DNA of 14,877 nt from an uncultured Romboutsia sp. (GCA_937907205.1 CALESE010000168.1:1-14877), one strand, 5' to 3'. Counted from the first letter of the stretch, positions 1 through 7,694 are shown. A program made the numbers and translations. The notes: generated from the sequence alone by a model not told the origin.

Positions 1-49
1 ACATAAATATAAAGTGTTGCACTTGTATTGACAATCTATCATATAAAAA

Positions 50-72
50 GAACTAGCATTTGCTAGTTCTTT
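50..72 (-). terminator. Hairpin terminator after the copper chaperone gene
   Basis: An 8-9 bp stem, GAACTAGC at 50-57 pairing with GCTAGTTC at 62-69, has a short loop. It is flanked by A residues at 45-49 on the left, which read as a T-tract on the minus strand, and by TTT on the right. It starts two bases after the stop of the minus-strand CopZ-like gene and therefore fits as its terminator. The T-rich right flank means it could also act weakly on the plus strand. Positions 1-49 hold nothing I can recognise. Confidence 0.75.
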
Positions 73-74
73 AA

Positions 75-287
75 TTATTCTATTCCTTTTAATTTGTATC
101 CTAAATCTTCTATTAGTTCTTTTAACTTTTCTAAATTTACATTTTCATCCATATCTACTATAGCACATTTTTCATCCAATTTAACTTCTATAACTTTTAT
201 ACCTTCAATATCTTCTGTTAGAGCCGTTGTAAGATGATTTACACAGTGCCCACAACTCATACCATCTACTAATAATTTTCTTATCAT
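75..287 (-). CDS. Heavy-metal-associated (HMA) domain protein, CopZ-like copper chaperone
   Basis: The 70-residue protein is a single HMA domain. It carries the metal-binding motif GMSCGHC at residues 9-15, with Cys12 and Cys15 as the expected Cu(I) ligands, and then the usual alternation of acidic helix and strand. Proteins of this size and motif carry Cu(I) in the cytoplasm to a P-type copper ATPase or a copper-responsive repressor. No CopA or CsoR gene lies in the window, so its partner must be beyond the left edge or elsewhere. A strong AGGAGGA site (294-300) precedes the ATG. The gene sits about 75 bp after the oligopeptide-binding lipoprotein gene with no terminator visible between them. 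It may therefore be read through from the polA operon or use an AT-rich promoter in 301-362 that I cannot define. Specificity for copper over mercury or zinc is inferred from the motif and the family. Confidence 0.9.
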   Translation of the reverse strand: MIRKLLVDGMSCGHCVNHLTTALTEDIEGIKVIEVKLDEKCAIVDMDENVNLEKLKELIEDLGYKLKGIE

Positions 288-362
288 TTTATATCCTCCT
301 TCATATATTAATATATATTTTTATTATTAATTTTATCTATTTAAATTATAAAAATAGGTTAT

Positions 363-1994
363 TTAATCCATATTTTTTATATTTAAATTAATTATTCCTT
401 CATAAACATCAAAATCATTAGGAAGTATTTTTCCCTCTAATCTATTATTAGTTACTATATAGTCGTCTCTAATAACTAAACTCATAAATAATACATTATT
501 ATTAACATAGTTTTGTAATGATTTATATATCTCTTTTGTTTGTGACTGTGATGTAGAATTAATTAATGATGTTATATACCCTTCTAATTTTTCATCAGTA
601 TACCCACTAGCCTTTATTATACTAGTAGCATCTGGTATATTAGATAATTCCCAACCAACTATTGCAACATCATATTCTTTATTATCAATAGCTTTATTAA
701 GTTCTTCTCCCTCTAGCTCAACTACTGTAGATTTAATCCCTATTGACTTTAGATCTTCCTTTATAAGATGTGCTGTTTTTACTCTTTCATTATTAGTTTT
801 GCTAACTACAATTTTCAAGTCTAATGATTTAAATAGTTCTTTTAATATTTCATTTTTTTCTTTTTCTTTCTTATTTTCTTTAGTTTTATTTTCATTATTT
901 TTGTTCTGTTCACTATTTATATCATTTATATTTTCCACATTTATTTTAGTTAAATACTCTTTAGCCTTATCTTTATTATATTCTAATTGTTTAACATCTT
1001 TATTATAATATTTTGACTTTGAATTAAGAGGGAAATTTATAAGTTTAGCATCTCCTATGTACCCTTCTTCTAATATCCTAGTTTTATTTATTGCATGTGC
1101 TATGGCTTTTCTAAAATTAATATCTTTAAATATTATATTATTATAGTTAAATAATATTGATTCATAATCCCTTCCCTCATATTTAGTCAAATTAAACTGT
1201 TTTTCATGATTAAATTTACTTAAATCGCTTAATGCTATATTATTTATATCACTATCTAGTGCCATAACCATAGAAACTTGAGCTTCTTCATCAGGTACTA
1301 TTCCGACTTTGATATCTTTTGAGTAATCTGGCAATTCTTTATAGTAATTTTTATTTACACTCAAAATCATGCCTTCTCTTGCACCATATTTTTCTATTTT
1401 ATAAGCTCCACTACCTATTAAATTATATTTATCTTGACTTATATCATTTTTATTTAATTTTCCAAGTATATCCTTTGACACTATTGGAAATATTAATGTG
1501 TCAATTGAAAAAGCATATCTATCTTTAAATTTTATAATAAATTCTTTATCACTTTTAACATATATAGATGATATATTTGATACTAAAACATTATATGGAC
1601 TATCTAAATTACTTTTAATTAAATCTACTGTATACTTTACATCATAAGATGTTACAGGTTTATCATTATGCCACTTTGCATCATTTAATTGTATATCTAT
1701 ACTCATTCCATCTTGAGATATACCATACTCTTTTACCAATTGTAGTATAACATTATAGTTTTCATCTATTGTAAATAAACCATCATAAATTAAGCTTAAT
1801 ATATATCCTACTGATTTATCTTTATTTGTTATAGGATTTATAGTTTCTGGTTTAACCATTGTTAAATTTATATAACTTGAATTTATAGTGCTTTTCTCTA
1901 TATCTTTAGTAGGTATGTTTTCTTCTTTCGGGCTACAACCACTGATTCCTAATCCAATCATTGTAATTATAACAAGTAGCTTTAATTTTTTCAT
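363..1994 (-). CDS. Extracellular solute-binding lipoprotein, family 5 (OppA/DppA-like peptide binding)
   Basis: The 543-residue protein begins with a lipoprotein signal: a Lys-rich start, a hydrophobic stretch, and a lipobox ending GISGC with the lipid-carrying Cys at position 20. The mature part has family-5 features: NPITNKDKS near 53-61, the segment YDGLF at 70-74, NFRKAIAHAI near 293-302, and a C-terminal domain with VAIVGW near 443-448. These proteins capture peptides or similar solutes outside the membrane for an ABC importer. No permease or ATPase genes accompany it, so it may borrow an importer or act in sensing. Residues about 352-388 form a Lys/Glu/Asn-rich insertion of low complexity, probably a surface loop. 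The start overlaps the transglycosylase stop by one base (TAATG), which suggests translational coupling. It is the last clear member of the polA operon. The peptide substrate is a family inference. Confidence 0.9.
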   Translation of the reverse strand: MKKLKLLVIITMIGLGISGCSPKEENIPTKDIEKSTINSSYINLTMVKPETINPITNKDKSVGYILSLIYDGLFTIDENYNVILQLVKEYGISQDGMSIDIQLNDAKWHNDKPVTSYDVKYTVDLIKSNLDSPYNVLVSNISSIYVKSDKEFIIKFKDRYAFSIDTLIFPIVSKDILGKLNKNDISQDKYNLIGSGAYKIEKYGAREGMILSVNKNYYKELPDYSKDIKVGIVPDEEAQVSMVMALDSDINNIALSDLSKFNHEKQFNLTKYEGRDYESILFNYNNIIFKDINFRKAIAHAINKTRILEEGYIGDAKLINFPLNSKSKYYNKDVKQLEYNKDKAKEYLTKINVENINDINSEQNKNNENKTKENKKEKEKNEILKELFKSLDLKIVVSKTNNERVKTAHLIKEDLKSIGIKSTVVELEGEELNKAIDNKEYDVAIVGWELSNIPDATSIIKASGYTDEKLEGYITSLINSTSQSQTKEIYKSLQNYVNNNVLFMSLVIRDDYIVTNNRLEGKILPNDFDVYEGIINLNIKNMD

Positions 1995-2551
1995 TAGTCT
2001 CTTCCTTTCTTGTTATATATATCATTATATTTTTTATAGTTTTTACTAACTTTTCTAACATAATCTGATGTTTCCTCGAAAGGTATATTATGAAGTATTT
2101 GACCATCATTGCTATACTCATTATTATTTAGCCATTTTCTAACATTTCCAGAACCACCATTATAAGCTGCTACTACTAAATCTATACTTCCAAACTCTTT
2201 ATATAGTTTATTCAAATACCAACAACCAATCATTATATTAGTTTCCGGATCAAAAATATCTATATTTTCCATATCCAATTCTTCTATTGCCCAATCCCTT
2301 GTTATATCACTTATTTGCATTAGACCTTTTGCACCTTTATAAGATTGTGCTTTGGGTCTAAATTTACTTTCTGCTTTTATAACACTATAAACTAAATTAT
2401 CATCCAAATTATATTCATTTGAATATTTCTCTACATATTGTGAATATTTTTTAGGATATAAAAACTTATTGATAGTATCCTTTTCAACAATTATAGCAAC
2501 AATTAAGATTATTAAAATAGATAAAATTAACACTATCTTTTTCTTAATCAC
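1994..2551 (-). CDS. Membrane-anchored lytic transglycosylase, SLT domain
   Basis: The 185-residue protein has an N-terminal membrane anchor (hydrophobic residues about 6-22) followed by a compact soluble lytic transglycosylase domain. Visible motifs are AESKF with the catalytic Glu at 61, GLMQI at 76-80, a conserved Asn-Ile-Met segment at 105-107, AAYNGG at 128-133 and YVRKV at 164-168. Such enzymes cleave the MurNAc-GlcNAc bond of peptidoglycan to give 1,6-anhydro ends, here at the outer face of the membrane. The start codon is GTG at 2549-2551, chosen because AAGGAG lies five bases upstream. This makes the gene overlap the end of coaE by 8 bp. Its own stop overlaps the next gene's ATG by one base. 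The length is typical of the short YjbJ/CwlQ-like class found in Firmicutes, and it looks intact. Confidence 0.92.
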   Translation of the reverse strand: MIKKKIVLILSILIILIVAIIVEKDTINKFLYPKKYSQYVEKYSNEYNLDDNLVYSVIKAESKFRPKAQSYKGAKGLMQISDITRDWAIEELDMENIDIFDPETNIMIGCWYLNKLYKEFGSIDLVVAAYNGGSGNVRKWLNNNEYSNDGQILHNIPFEETSDYVRKVSKNYKKYNDIYNKKGRD

Positions 2552-3140
2552 ACCAATTCTCCTTAATATAATTTATTAATTTATTTGCTTCATTTTGAAG
2601 CTCAGTTATACTACTTGAATTATCTATTATATAATCTGCATATTTTATTTTATCTTCTTGTTTCATCTGTGAATTAATTTTCTTAATTGCTTCATCCATG
2701 CTACATCTATCTCTATTTATTATTCTTGATATCTGTTGACCTTTTTCACAAGTTATAACTATTAACTTGTCTACTAAATCTAAAAATTTACCTTCTATTA
2801 GCAATGCCCCATCAATTACAACAATCTCTTTACTACTAAGTTTGTTTATATCTTCTTTTATCTTTTCCTTTATCCTAGGATGAGTCAAACTATTTAATTT
2901 TTTAAGTTGTTTATCATCATTAAAAACTATACTACCTAAAGTTTTTCTATTTAAAGTACCATCATTATTTTTTATACTATCTCCAAATGTATTAAATACT
3001 ACCTGCAATAAACTTTTATCTTCAAATATGTGACGAGATATGATATCTGCATCTATTACATCTATATTATTGTCTTTAAATATATTAGAAAGGCTGCTTT
3101 TTCCACAGCCTATATTTCCAGTAAGCCCTAATACTAACAT
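2544..3140 (-). CDS. coaE: Dephospho-CoA kinase
   Basis: This 198-residue cytoplasmic enzyme catalyses the last step of coenzyme A synthesis, ATP-dependent phosphorylation of the ribose 3'-hydroxyl of dephospho-CoA. The sequence shows the P-loop GNIGCGKS at residues 8-15, DADIISR at 30-36 with the likely catalytic Asp, THPR at 86-89, VVIDGALLIE at 107-116, a lid with RDRCSMDEA near 143-151, and ADYIIDN at 168-174. Length and motif order match CoaE closely. It lies eight bases after the polA stop. Its RBS (AGGTGA) overlaps that stop codon, and its 3' end overlaps the transglycosylase gene by 8 bp, so the genes form one transcript. Pairing of coaE with polA is common in Firmicutes. Confidence 0.97.
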   Translation of the reverse strand: MLVLGLTGNIGCGKSSLSNIFKDNNIDVIDADIISRHIFEDKSLLQVVFNTFGDSIKNNDGTLNRKTLGSIVFNDDKQLKKLNSLTHPRIKEKIKEDINKLSSKEIVVIDGALLIEGKFLDLVDKLIVITCEKGQQISRIINRDRCSMDEAIKKINSQMKQEDKIKYADYIIDNSSSITELQNEANKLINYIKENWCD

Positions 3141-3148
3141 ATTTTCAC

Positions 3149-5797
3149 CTACTTAGTTTCATACCAAGATTTACCTACATTTAAATCTACATCTAATTTA
3201 ACATCCATTGAAACTGCATTTTCCATTTCTTCTTTAACTATCTTATTTACTAAATCTAATTCGTCTTCAACTGCTTCTACTATAAGTTCATCATGAACTT
3301 GTAGTAGAAGTTTTGATTTCATATTTTTTTCTTCTAGTTTTTTGTATACATTTACCATAGCAATTTTTATTATATCAGCTGCGCTACCTTGTATAGGTGC
3401 ATTCATAGCAGCTCTTTTACCTGCATTTCTTAACATAAAATTGCTAGATTTTAATTCAGGTATGTATCTTCTTCTATTAAACATTGTAGTCACATATCCA
3501 TCAACAGATGCTTGTTCAACAGTTTTATCCATAAATTCTTTTATTTTACTATATTTATTAAAATAATTTTCTATATATTCTTTAGCTTCTTTAAGTGGTA
3601 TATGAAGCTCTTCTGATAAACCAAAATCACTTTTTCCATATACTATTCCAAAGTTTACAGCTTTAGCTGCACTTCTTAGTTCTGGTGTAACTTCCAATGG
3701 TGTAACATTAAATACTTGTGTAGCTGTTTTATTATGTATATCTTCATTATTTATAAATGCATCTATCATAGTTTTATCTTGACTCATTTGAGCAAGAACT
3801 CTAAGTTCTACTTGTGAGTAATCAGCATCAACTAAATCACAATTATTATCTGCTATAAATACCTTTCTTATATTCCTTCCCATTTCAAGCTTCACTGGTA
3901 TATTTTGAAGATTTGGCTCAGTAGATGAAATTCTTCCTGTTGTAGTTATCGTTTGATTAAATGAAGAATGTATTCTTCCACTAAGAGGATTTATTATACT
4001 TAATAATCCTTCTACATATGTTGAGTTAAGTTTAACTATTTGTCTATATTCACTTATCTTATCTATTATAGGATGTTTATCTCTTAATTTATCTAGTACC
4101 TCCGCATTAGTCGAATATCCAGTTTTAGTTTTTTTGATAACAGGAAGCTCTAACTTTTCAAATAATATAACACCTAATTGTTTTGGAGAATTTATATTAA
4201 ATTTTTCTCCTACCATTTCAAATATTTCTTCTTCTAACCTAGTTATTATTTCTTTAAATTCAGTACCAAGTTCACATAATTTTTCCCTATCTACTTTTAT
4301 CCCTTCATACTCCATAAATCCTAGTACTTCAACAAGAGGCATTTCAACGTGGTAAAATAAACCATCCATTTCCATTTCATTTAAGCTTCTTTCCATATGA
4401 GGCATTACTCCTTTAACGGTAATTATTATACTCGATATGTACTCACTTAACTCTTCAAAATCTAATTCCTCATACTTTTTAGCTTTTGCACCTTTGCCTA
4501 ATAAAACTTCGCTAGATTTTATTTTTGAAGTTAAATACTTCATAGCTATAGCACTACATTCATATGAAGTTGAAGATGTTGAATCTATTAAATATTCTGC
4601 AATAGTTATATCAAAGTTCATATTTTCTAATTTTATATCATACGGTCTAAAAGCTATATAATCATCTTTTAAATTATATCCAAACTTTTTAATTTCGTTG
4701 TTAGAAAACACATCTTGTAACTTATATATCTCATTTTCATCTAAATAATATATATTTTTTCCATCTAAACTAAGGAAAACATACATTATATTTTTCTCTA
4801 AAATATTTCCTTCTCTCTTAACTACTTTTAATATTAATTCTTTATTTTCATTAACATTACCAATAAATTCATCAATATTATCTAATTTTCTTATATTTAT
4901 TTCTAATTTAACTTCTTCCTGCTGAATGCCTCCATCTAAATCTACTAACCTAGACATTAGACTTGTAAATCCTAAGTTCCTAAATTCTTCAATTACAGCA
5001 TCTTTATCGTACTCACCATATTTTAAATCTTCTAATTTAAACTCTATAGGAACATCCCTAATTATAGTAGCTATTCTTTTACTCATTATAGCCAATTCTT
5101 TATTCTCTTCTATTTTCTTTTTTATGCTTCCTTTTAAATTATCTATATTATCAATTATTCCTTCTATACTAGAAAATTCTTTTATCAGTTTTATACCTGT
5201 CTTTTCTCCTATACCTGGAACACCTGGTATATTATCTGATTTATCTCCCATAAGTCCTTTTAAATCTATAAATTGAGTAGGAGTCATTTCATATTTTTCA
5301 ACTACTGATTTATAATTATATTCTTCTACATCAGCAACACCTTTTTTAGTTATAAGTGTTGTTGTATTATTTGATGCAAGTTGTATAGCATCCTTATCTC
5401 CAGTAACTATAAATACCTTAAATCCATCTTCTTCAGCAACCTTGGACACTGTACCAATTATATCATCCGCTTCGTATCCATCAATTTCTAATCTATTTAT
5501 ATTAAACTTATCTAATAGATCTTTTAATGGTTCAAATTGAACTCTTAAATCATCTGGCATTTTCTTTCTTCCTGCTTTATATTCTTCAAACTCTAAATGC
5601 CTAAATGTAGGGGCTTTTCTATCAAATGCTACACTTATATGTGTTGGTTTATATATATCTATTATTTTAAATAGCATTGTAGTAAAACCATAAATTGCAT
5701 TTGTTTTTAATCCTTCTTTATTATTCATTTCAGGTAGAGCATAAAATGCTCTGTTTATTATTGAATTTCCATCTATTATAATTAATCTTTTATCCAA
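3149..5797 (-). CDS. polA: DNA polymerase I (5' nuclease plus polymerase, degenerate 3'-5' exonuclease)
   Basis: This is the family-A polymerase for Okazaki-fragment maturation and repair. I place the start at TTG 5795-5797 (882 aa), because the AGGAGG at 5804-5809 touches the upstream ATG 5801-5803 with no spacer but is six bases from the TTG; the longer form has two more residues. Residues 1 to about 290 form the 5' nuclease: metal-binding Asp9, Asp59, Asp111/112 and Asp134/136, then GDKSDNIPGVPGIG near 184-197. The central domain aligns with the 3'-5' exonuclease but lacks the first acidic motif (about 320-330) and the Asp of YxxxD (Tyr453); only NLKDD (375-379) resembles a motif, so proofreading is probably lost. 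Polymerase motifs are intact: DYSQVELR with Asp659; Arg708, Lys712, Phe716, Tyr720; and VHDE with Asp836. It heads the operon; no clear promoter is visible in 5810-5890. Confidence 0.97.
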   Translation of the reverse strand: MDKRLIIIDGNSIINRAFYALPEMNNKEGLKTNAIYGFTTMLFKIIDIYKPTHISVAFDRKAPTFRHLEFEEYKAGRKKMPDDLRVQFEPLKDLLDKFNINRLEIDGYEADDIIGTVSKVAEEDGFKVFIVTGDKDAIQLASNNTTTLITKKGVADVEEYNYKSVVEKYEMTPTQFIDLKGLMGDKSDNIPGVPGIGEKTGIKLIKEFSSIEGIIDNIDNLKGSIKKKIEENKELAIMSKRIATIIRDVPIEFKLEDLKYGEYDKDAVIEEFRNLGFTSLMSRLVDLDGGIQQEEVKLEINIRKLDNIDEFIGNVNENKELILKVVKREGNILEKNIMYVFLSLDGKNIYYLDENEIYKLQDVFSNNEIKKFGYNLKDDYIAFRPYDIKLENMNFDITIAEYLIDSTSSTSYECSAIAMKYLTSKIKSSEVLLGKGAKAKKYEELDFEELSEYISSIIITVKGVMPHMERSLNEMEMDGLFYHVEMPLVEVLGFMEYEGIKVDREKLCELGTEFKEIITRLEEEIFEMVGEKFNINSPKQLGVILFEKLELPVIKKTKTGYSTNAEVLDKLRDKHPIIDKISEYRQIVKLNSTYVEGLLSIINPLSGRIHSSFNQTITTTGRISSTEPNLQNIPVKLEMGRNIRKVFIADNNCDLVDADYSQVELRVLAQMSQDKTMIDAFINNEDIHNKTATQVFNVTPLEVTPELRSAAKAVNFGIVYGKSDFGLSEELHIPLKEAKEYIENYFNKYSKIKEFMDKTVEQASVDGYVTTMFNRRRYIPELKSSNFMLRNAGKRAAMNAPIQGSAADIIKIAMVNVYKKLEEKNMKSKLLLQVHDELIVEAVEDELDLVNKIVKEEMENAVSMDVKLDVDLNVGKSWYETK

Positions 5798-5803
5798 GTC
5801 CAT

Positions 5804-5809
5804 CCTCCT
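5804..5809 (-). promoter_or_regulatory. RBS that favours the TTG start of polA
   Basis: A perfect AGGAGG abuts ATG 5801-5803 with zero spacing, which is poor for initiation there. It lies six bases before the in-frame TTG at 5795-5797, which is optimal spacing. Confidence 0.65.
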
Positions 5810-5902
5810 ATTGTATTTCCTATTTTATACCTGCTATTATGTACAATTTCTCTATTATTTAATATTACCACATTATTAAAAGGATATTAAGAATAATTCT
5901 TG

Positions 5903-5931
5903 TTGCAAACAATTTATTTAATTGCTATAAT
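5903..5931 (+). promoter_or_regulatory. Sigma-A promoter of tRNA-Leu
   Basis: The -35 element TTGCAA (5903-5908) and the -10 element TATAAT (5926-5931) are separated by exactly 17 bases. The -10 is preceded by TGC, giving an extended -10. Transcription should start near 5938, about 14 bases before the mature tRNA 5' end. Confidence 0.85.
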
Positions 5932-5951
5932 TTAAATATAACCTAATATTT

Positions 5952-6037
5952 GCCGGATTGGTGGAATGGCAGACGCGACGGACTCAAAATCCGTTGGTAG
6001 AAATACCGTGTGGGTTCAAGTCCCACATCCGGCACCA
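5952..6037 (+). tRNA. tRNA-Leu (anticodon CAA), CCA encoded
   Basis: The acceptor stem GCCGGAT (5952-5958) pairs with ATCCGGC (6027-6033), followed by discriminator A and an encoded CCA (6035-6037). The anticodon arm ACGGA-CTCAAAA-TCCGT (5978-5994) places CAA at 5985-5987, reading leucine codon UUG. A long class II variable arm (GGTA/TACC stem) and the T arm GTGGG-TTCAAGT-CCCAC (6009-6025) are present. The long variable arm confirms Leu over other CAA-like readings. It stands alone, divergent from polA, with its own promoter and terminator. Confidence 0.98.
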
Positions 6038-6074
6038 TATTTAAATATTTATAAGCAAATCTATTGAAAATTAA

Positions 6075-6107
6075 AAGAACCATATTATTAAATATAGTTC
6101 TTTTTTT
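6075..6107 (+). terminator. Terminator of tRNA-Leu, shared with the converging gene
   Basis: A 12-pair stem, 6075-6086 with 6091-6102, has one C/A mismatch and an ATTA loop and runs into a T-tract at 6101-6107. The left side has AAAA at 6073-6076, so the hairpin can also terminate the minus-strand gene whose stop is at 6109-6111. Confidence 0.85.
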
Positions 6108-6108
6108 A

Positions 6109-6483
6109 TCAAGCTTCTTCTAAAAACATACAATCATCACTATTAGACACACTATCCCATATATTGTATAAATTATCATATAAATATTTATAAGAATACG
6201 TCTTATATAGCTTAGAATATGCTAGTGCTATACTAAATTGATATGTTCTATATGTATTATTTGGTTTAATATGTTTATTAACTCTATCTTTATCATAATA
6301 AACATATTCTTTTCTTAATGACCTCTTTAACTCCTTTAATACTTTCATAGCATATTTATAGTCTTTATTTGATATATGTAACAAACCATCATTTGACTTT
6401 TCAATATAATAATTAATATTTTCTATTATATCATGTTTAGATATTATTGTTTTATCAAACCTTAACACTCTATCCTTTATCAT
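6109..6483 (-). CDS. Hypothetical protein, Tyr-rich, helical, function unknown
   Basis: The 124-residue protein matches no family I recognise. It is cytoplasmic by appearance, with no signal peptide or membrane segment. It is rich in Lys and very rich in Tyr (16 residues, about 13%), clustered at 60-63 and 89-106. The sequence reads as mostly helical: about 42-60 is a basic helix (KVLKELKRSLRKEY) and 79-110 is a Tyr-patterned helix. The C-terminus is acidic and Ser-rich. Start ATG 6481-6483 has a GAGGT site 8-9 bases upstream. A strong hairpin terminator (6511-6548) stands just upstream of this RBS, leaving little room for a separate promoter. The gene shares the bidirectional terminator with tRNA-Leu. 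The ORF is long for this base composition and has a plausible RBS, so I believe it is real. Confidence 0.75.
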   Translation of the reverse strand: MIKDRVLRFDKTIISKHDIIENINYYIEKSNDGLLHISNKDYKYAMKVLKELKRSLRKEYVYYDKDRVNKHIKPNNTYRTYQFSIALAYSKLYKTYSYKYLYDNLYNIWDSVSNSDDCMFLEEA

Positions 6484-6510
6484 ATAAATTTCACCTCATT
6501 ATAAATTTAT

Positions 6511-6548
6511 AAAAATAACCTCTTAAACTTTTATAGTTTAAAAGGTTA
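6511..6548 (-). terminator. Strong hairpin terminator between the 41-aa ORF and the Tyr-rich gene
   Basis: A 14-pair stem, 6516-6529 with 6535-6548, has a single C/A mismatch and a five-base loop. On the minus strand it runs into TTTTT (6515-6511). It ends the transcript of the 41-residue ORF. Because it lies only about 20 bases upstream of the next gene's RBS, it may instead work as an attenuator. Confidence 0.8.
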
Positions 6549-6575
6549 CCCTTATTATATAAAATAGCTATATAT

Positions 6576-6701
6576 TTACTTAGAAATTAAAGCATTTTCA
6601 TATCTATCTGCAATCTCACAAGCTTCTTCATAACTATCACAAGATCCACTTTCTATTAACACTTGTATAAACTGCTCTCTATCATAATTTTCTTTTTCCA
6701 T
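6576..6701 (-). CDS. Small conserved-looking protein, 41 aa, function unknown
   Basis: This small ORF has an ideal AGGAGG (6709-6714) seven bases before its ATG and a strong terminator 28 bases after its TAA, so it looks like a genuine small gene. The protein begins MEKENYDREQFIQVLIES and ends in EIADRYENALISK. It is acidic, probably two or three short helices, with two cysteines (21 and 28) seven residues apart. I do not recognise the family and assign no function. Codon use is like its neighbours. No partner is evident: upstream is the metallophosphoesterase gene, downstream the Tyr-rich gene, and each is separated by AT-rich sequence. The stretch 6702-6817 upstream presumably holds its promoter, but the TATA-like sequences there are too many to choose one. 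Confidence 0.7.
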   Translation of the reverse strand: MEKENYDREQFIQVLIESGSCDSYEEACEIADRYENALISK

Positions 6702-6817
6702 AACTATACCTCCTAAAAATATTATATATAAAATATACCATTTTTTTACTTATCTTGTACTAAAAATTCTAAATAATATGCTATTTTTTTATTAAATATA
6801 ATTTAAGTTTTATTATA

Positions 6818-7690
6818 TTATATTTTACATTTTAGTGTTATTTTTATAATTTCAGGTCTACAATTTATTCTAGATAATATCTTGCTTCCTCCTAAACCTT
6901 TACTTAAAATCATATCTGAGTTATTTATAGTATATTTACCTAAATCATATTCTGGAAAAAACTCACGATTTGGAGAAAGTAATCCACCTAACTTTGGTAT
7001 CCTAACTATACCTCCATGCACATGACCTGCCATTACTAAATCAGCTCCCCATTTTGAATATTCCTCAAAGAAAAATGGATTATGAGCAAGTAATATATTG
7101 TATTCTAAGTTGTTTATATTGCCTAAAGTTTCATCCATATAATATTTATCTATATATCTTTTTTCATGTTTACTTAGCATATATGTATAACATTCAAAAG
7201 GCACTGTAAATCCATATAAATTTATATAGCTATCTTTTATTTTTAATCGTACATATTTATTGTCTAAAATTTTAGCTTTTGTATTGGATACTTTCTTTAA
7301 ATATTCTTCATATATATCCTTATACTTTTTAATAGATGCTTTTTGTTCATGATTTCCTATTATATAATATACATCATACTTTTTCGATATATCATTAACA
7401 AAATTTAAAGAAATATCGAAATTATTGCTACTTCCTTCTATTAAATCCCCCGTTATAACCACTATATTAGGACTTAATTCATCTATAACCTTTATTAAAT
7501 TTTTATTATTTTTTCCAAAACTTTTATTGTGTAAATCACTTATTTGAACTATTTTAAAATCACTAAATTCTTTAGGTATTTTTAAATTTTCTACTATATA
7601 TTCAGCCTTTTCTATTGTATTATTTTCATATTTATATAATAAATATGCCCCTAAAGCTAATGCTGTACCTAATATAACTTCTCCTAACAT
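6818..7690 (-). CDS. Membrane-anchored metallophosphoesterase, YkuE/YaeI-like
   Basis: The calcineurin-like phosphoesterase has all metal-site motifs in order (290-residue form): SDLHN with Asp52 and His54, TGDL with Asp82, GNHE with Asn113 and His114, LLAHNP with His203, and GHVHGG with His223 and His225. A hydrophobic N-terminal helix (about residues 3-19) followed by positive charge suggests an uncleaved anchor with the catalytic domain outside; no twin-arginine motif is present, unlike B. subtilis YkuE. I chose ATG 7688-7690 because GAGGAG at 7695-7700 is four bases upstream. The ATG at 7700-7702, which would add four residues, has no RBS and itself overlaps that site. The substrate is unknown; relatives include phosphodiesterases acting on lipid- or nucleotide-linked phosphates. 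The 6702-6817 gap downstream separates it from the 41-aa ORF. Confidence 0.9.
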   Translation of the reverse strand: MLGEVILGTALALGAYLLYKYENNTIEKAEYIVENLKIPKEFSDFKIVQISDLHNKSFGKNNKNLIKVIDELSPNIVVITGDLIEGSSNNFDISLNFVNDISKKYDVYYIIGNHEQKASIKKYKDIYEEYLKKVSNTKAKILDNKYVRLKIKDSYINLYGFTVPFECYTYMLSKHEKRYIDKYYMDETLGNINNLEYNILLAHNPFFFEEYSKWGADLVMAGHVHGGIVRIPKLGGLLSPNREFFPEYDLGKYTINNSDMILSKGLGGSKILSRINCRPEIIKITLKCKI

Positions 7691-7694
7691 TTTA

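Noticed and set aside
28..56. TTGACA at 28-33 as a plus-strand promoter
   Set aside because: No -10 element at an acceptable distance; the region at 17 bases spacing is the terminator stem.
799..1008. Plus-strand open frame rich in Phe/Ser/Leu
   Set aside because: It is the antisense shadow of the Lys/Glu/Asn-rich insertion of the peptide-binding lipoprotein, with no RBS and no family resemblance.
1933..2121. 62-codon minus-strand frame overlapping the transglycosylase/lipoprotein junction
   Set aside because: Out of frame with two well-supported genes, no RBS and no recognisable domain.
3342..5276. Several plus-strand open frames of about 70-116 codons across polA
   Set aside because: All lie opposite the conserved polA frame, lack ribosome binding sites and read as hydrophobic shadow translations.
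5952..6483. tRNA-Leu as an integration site for a mobile element covering the small orphan genes
   Set aside because: No second copy of the tRNA 3' end, no integrase and no base-composition break in the window.
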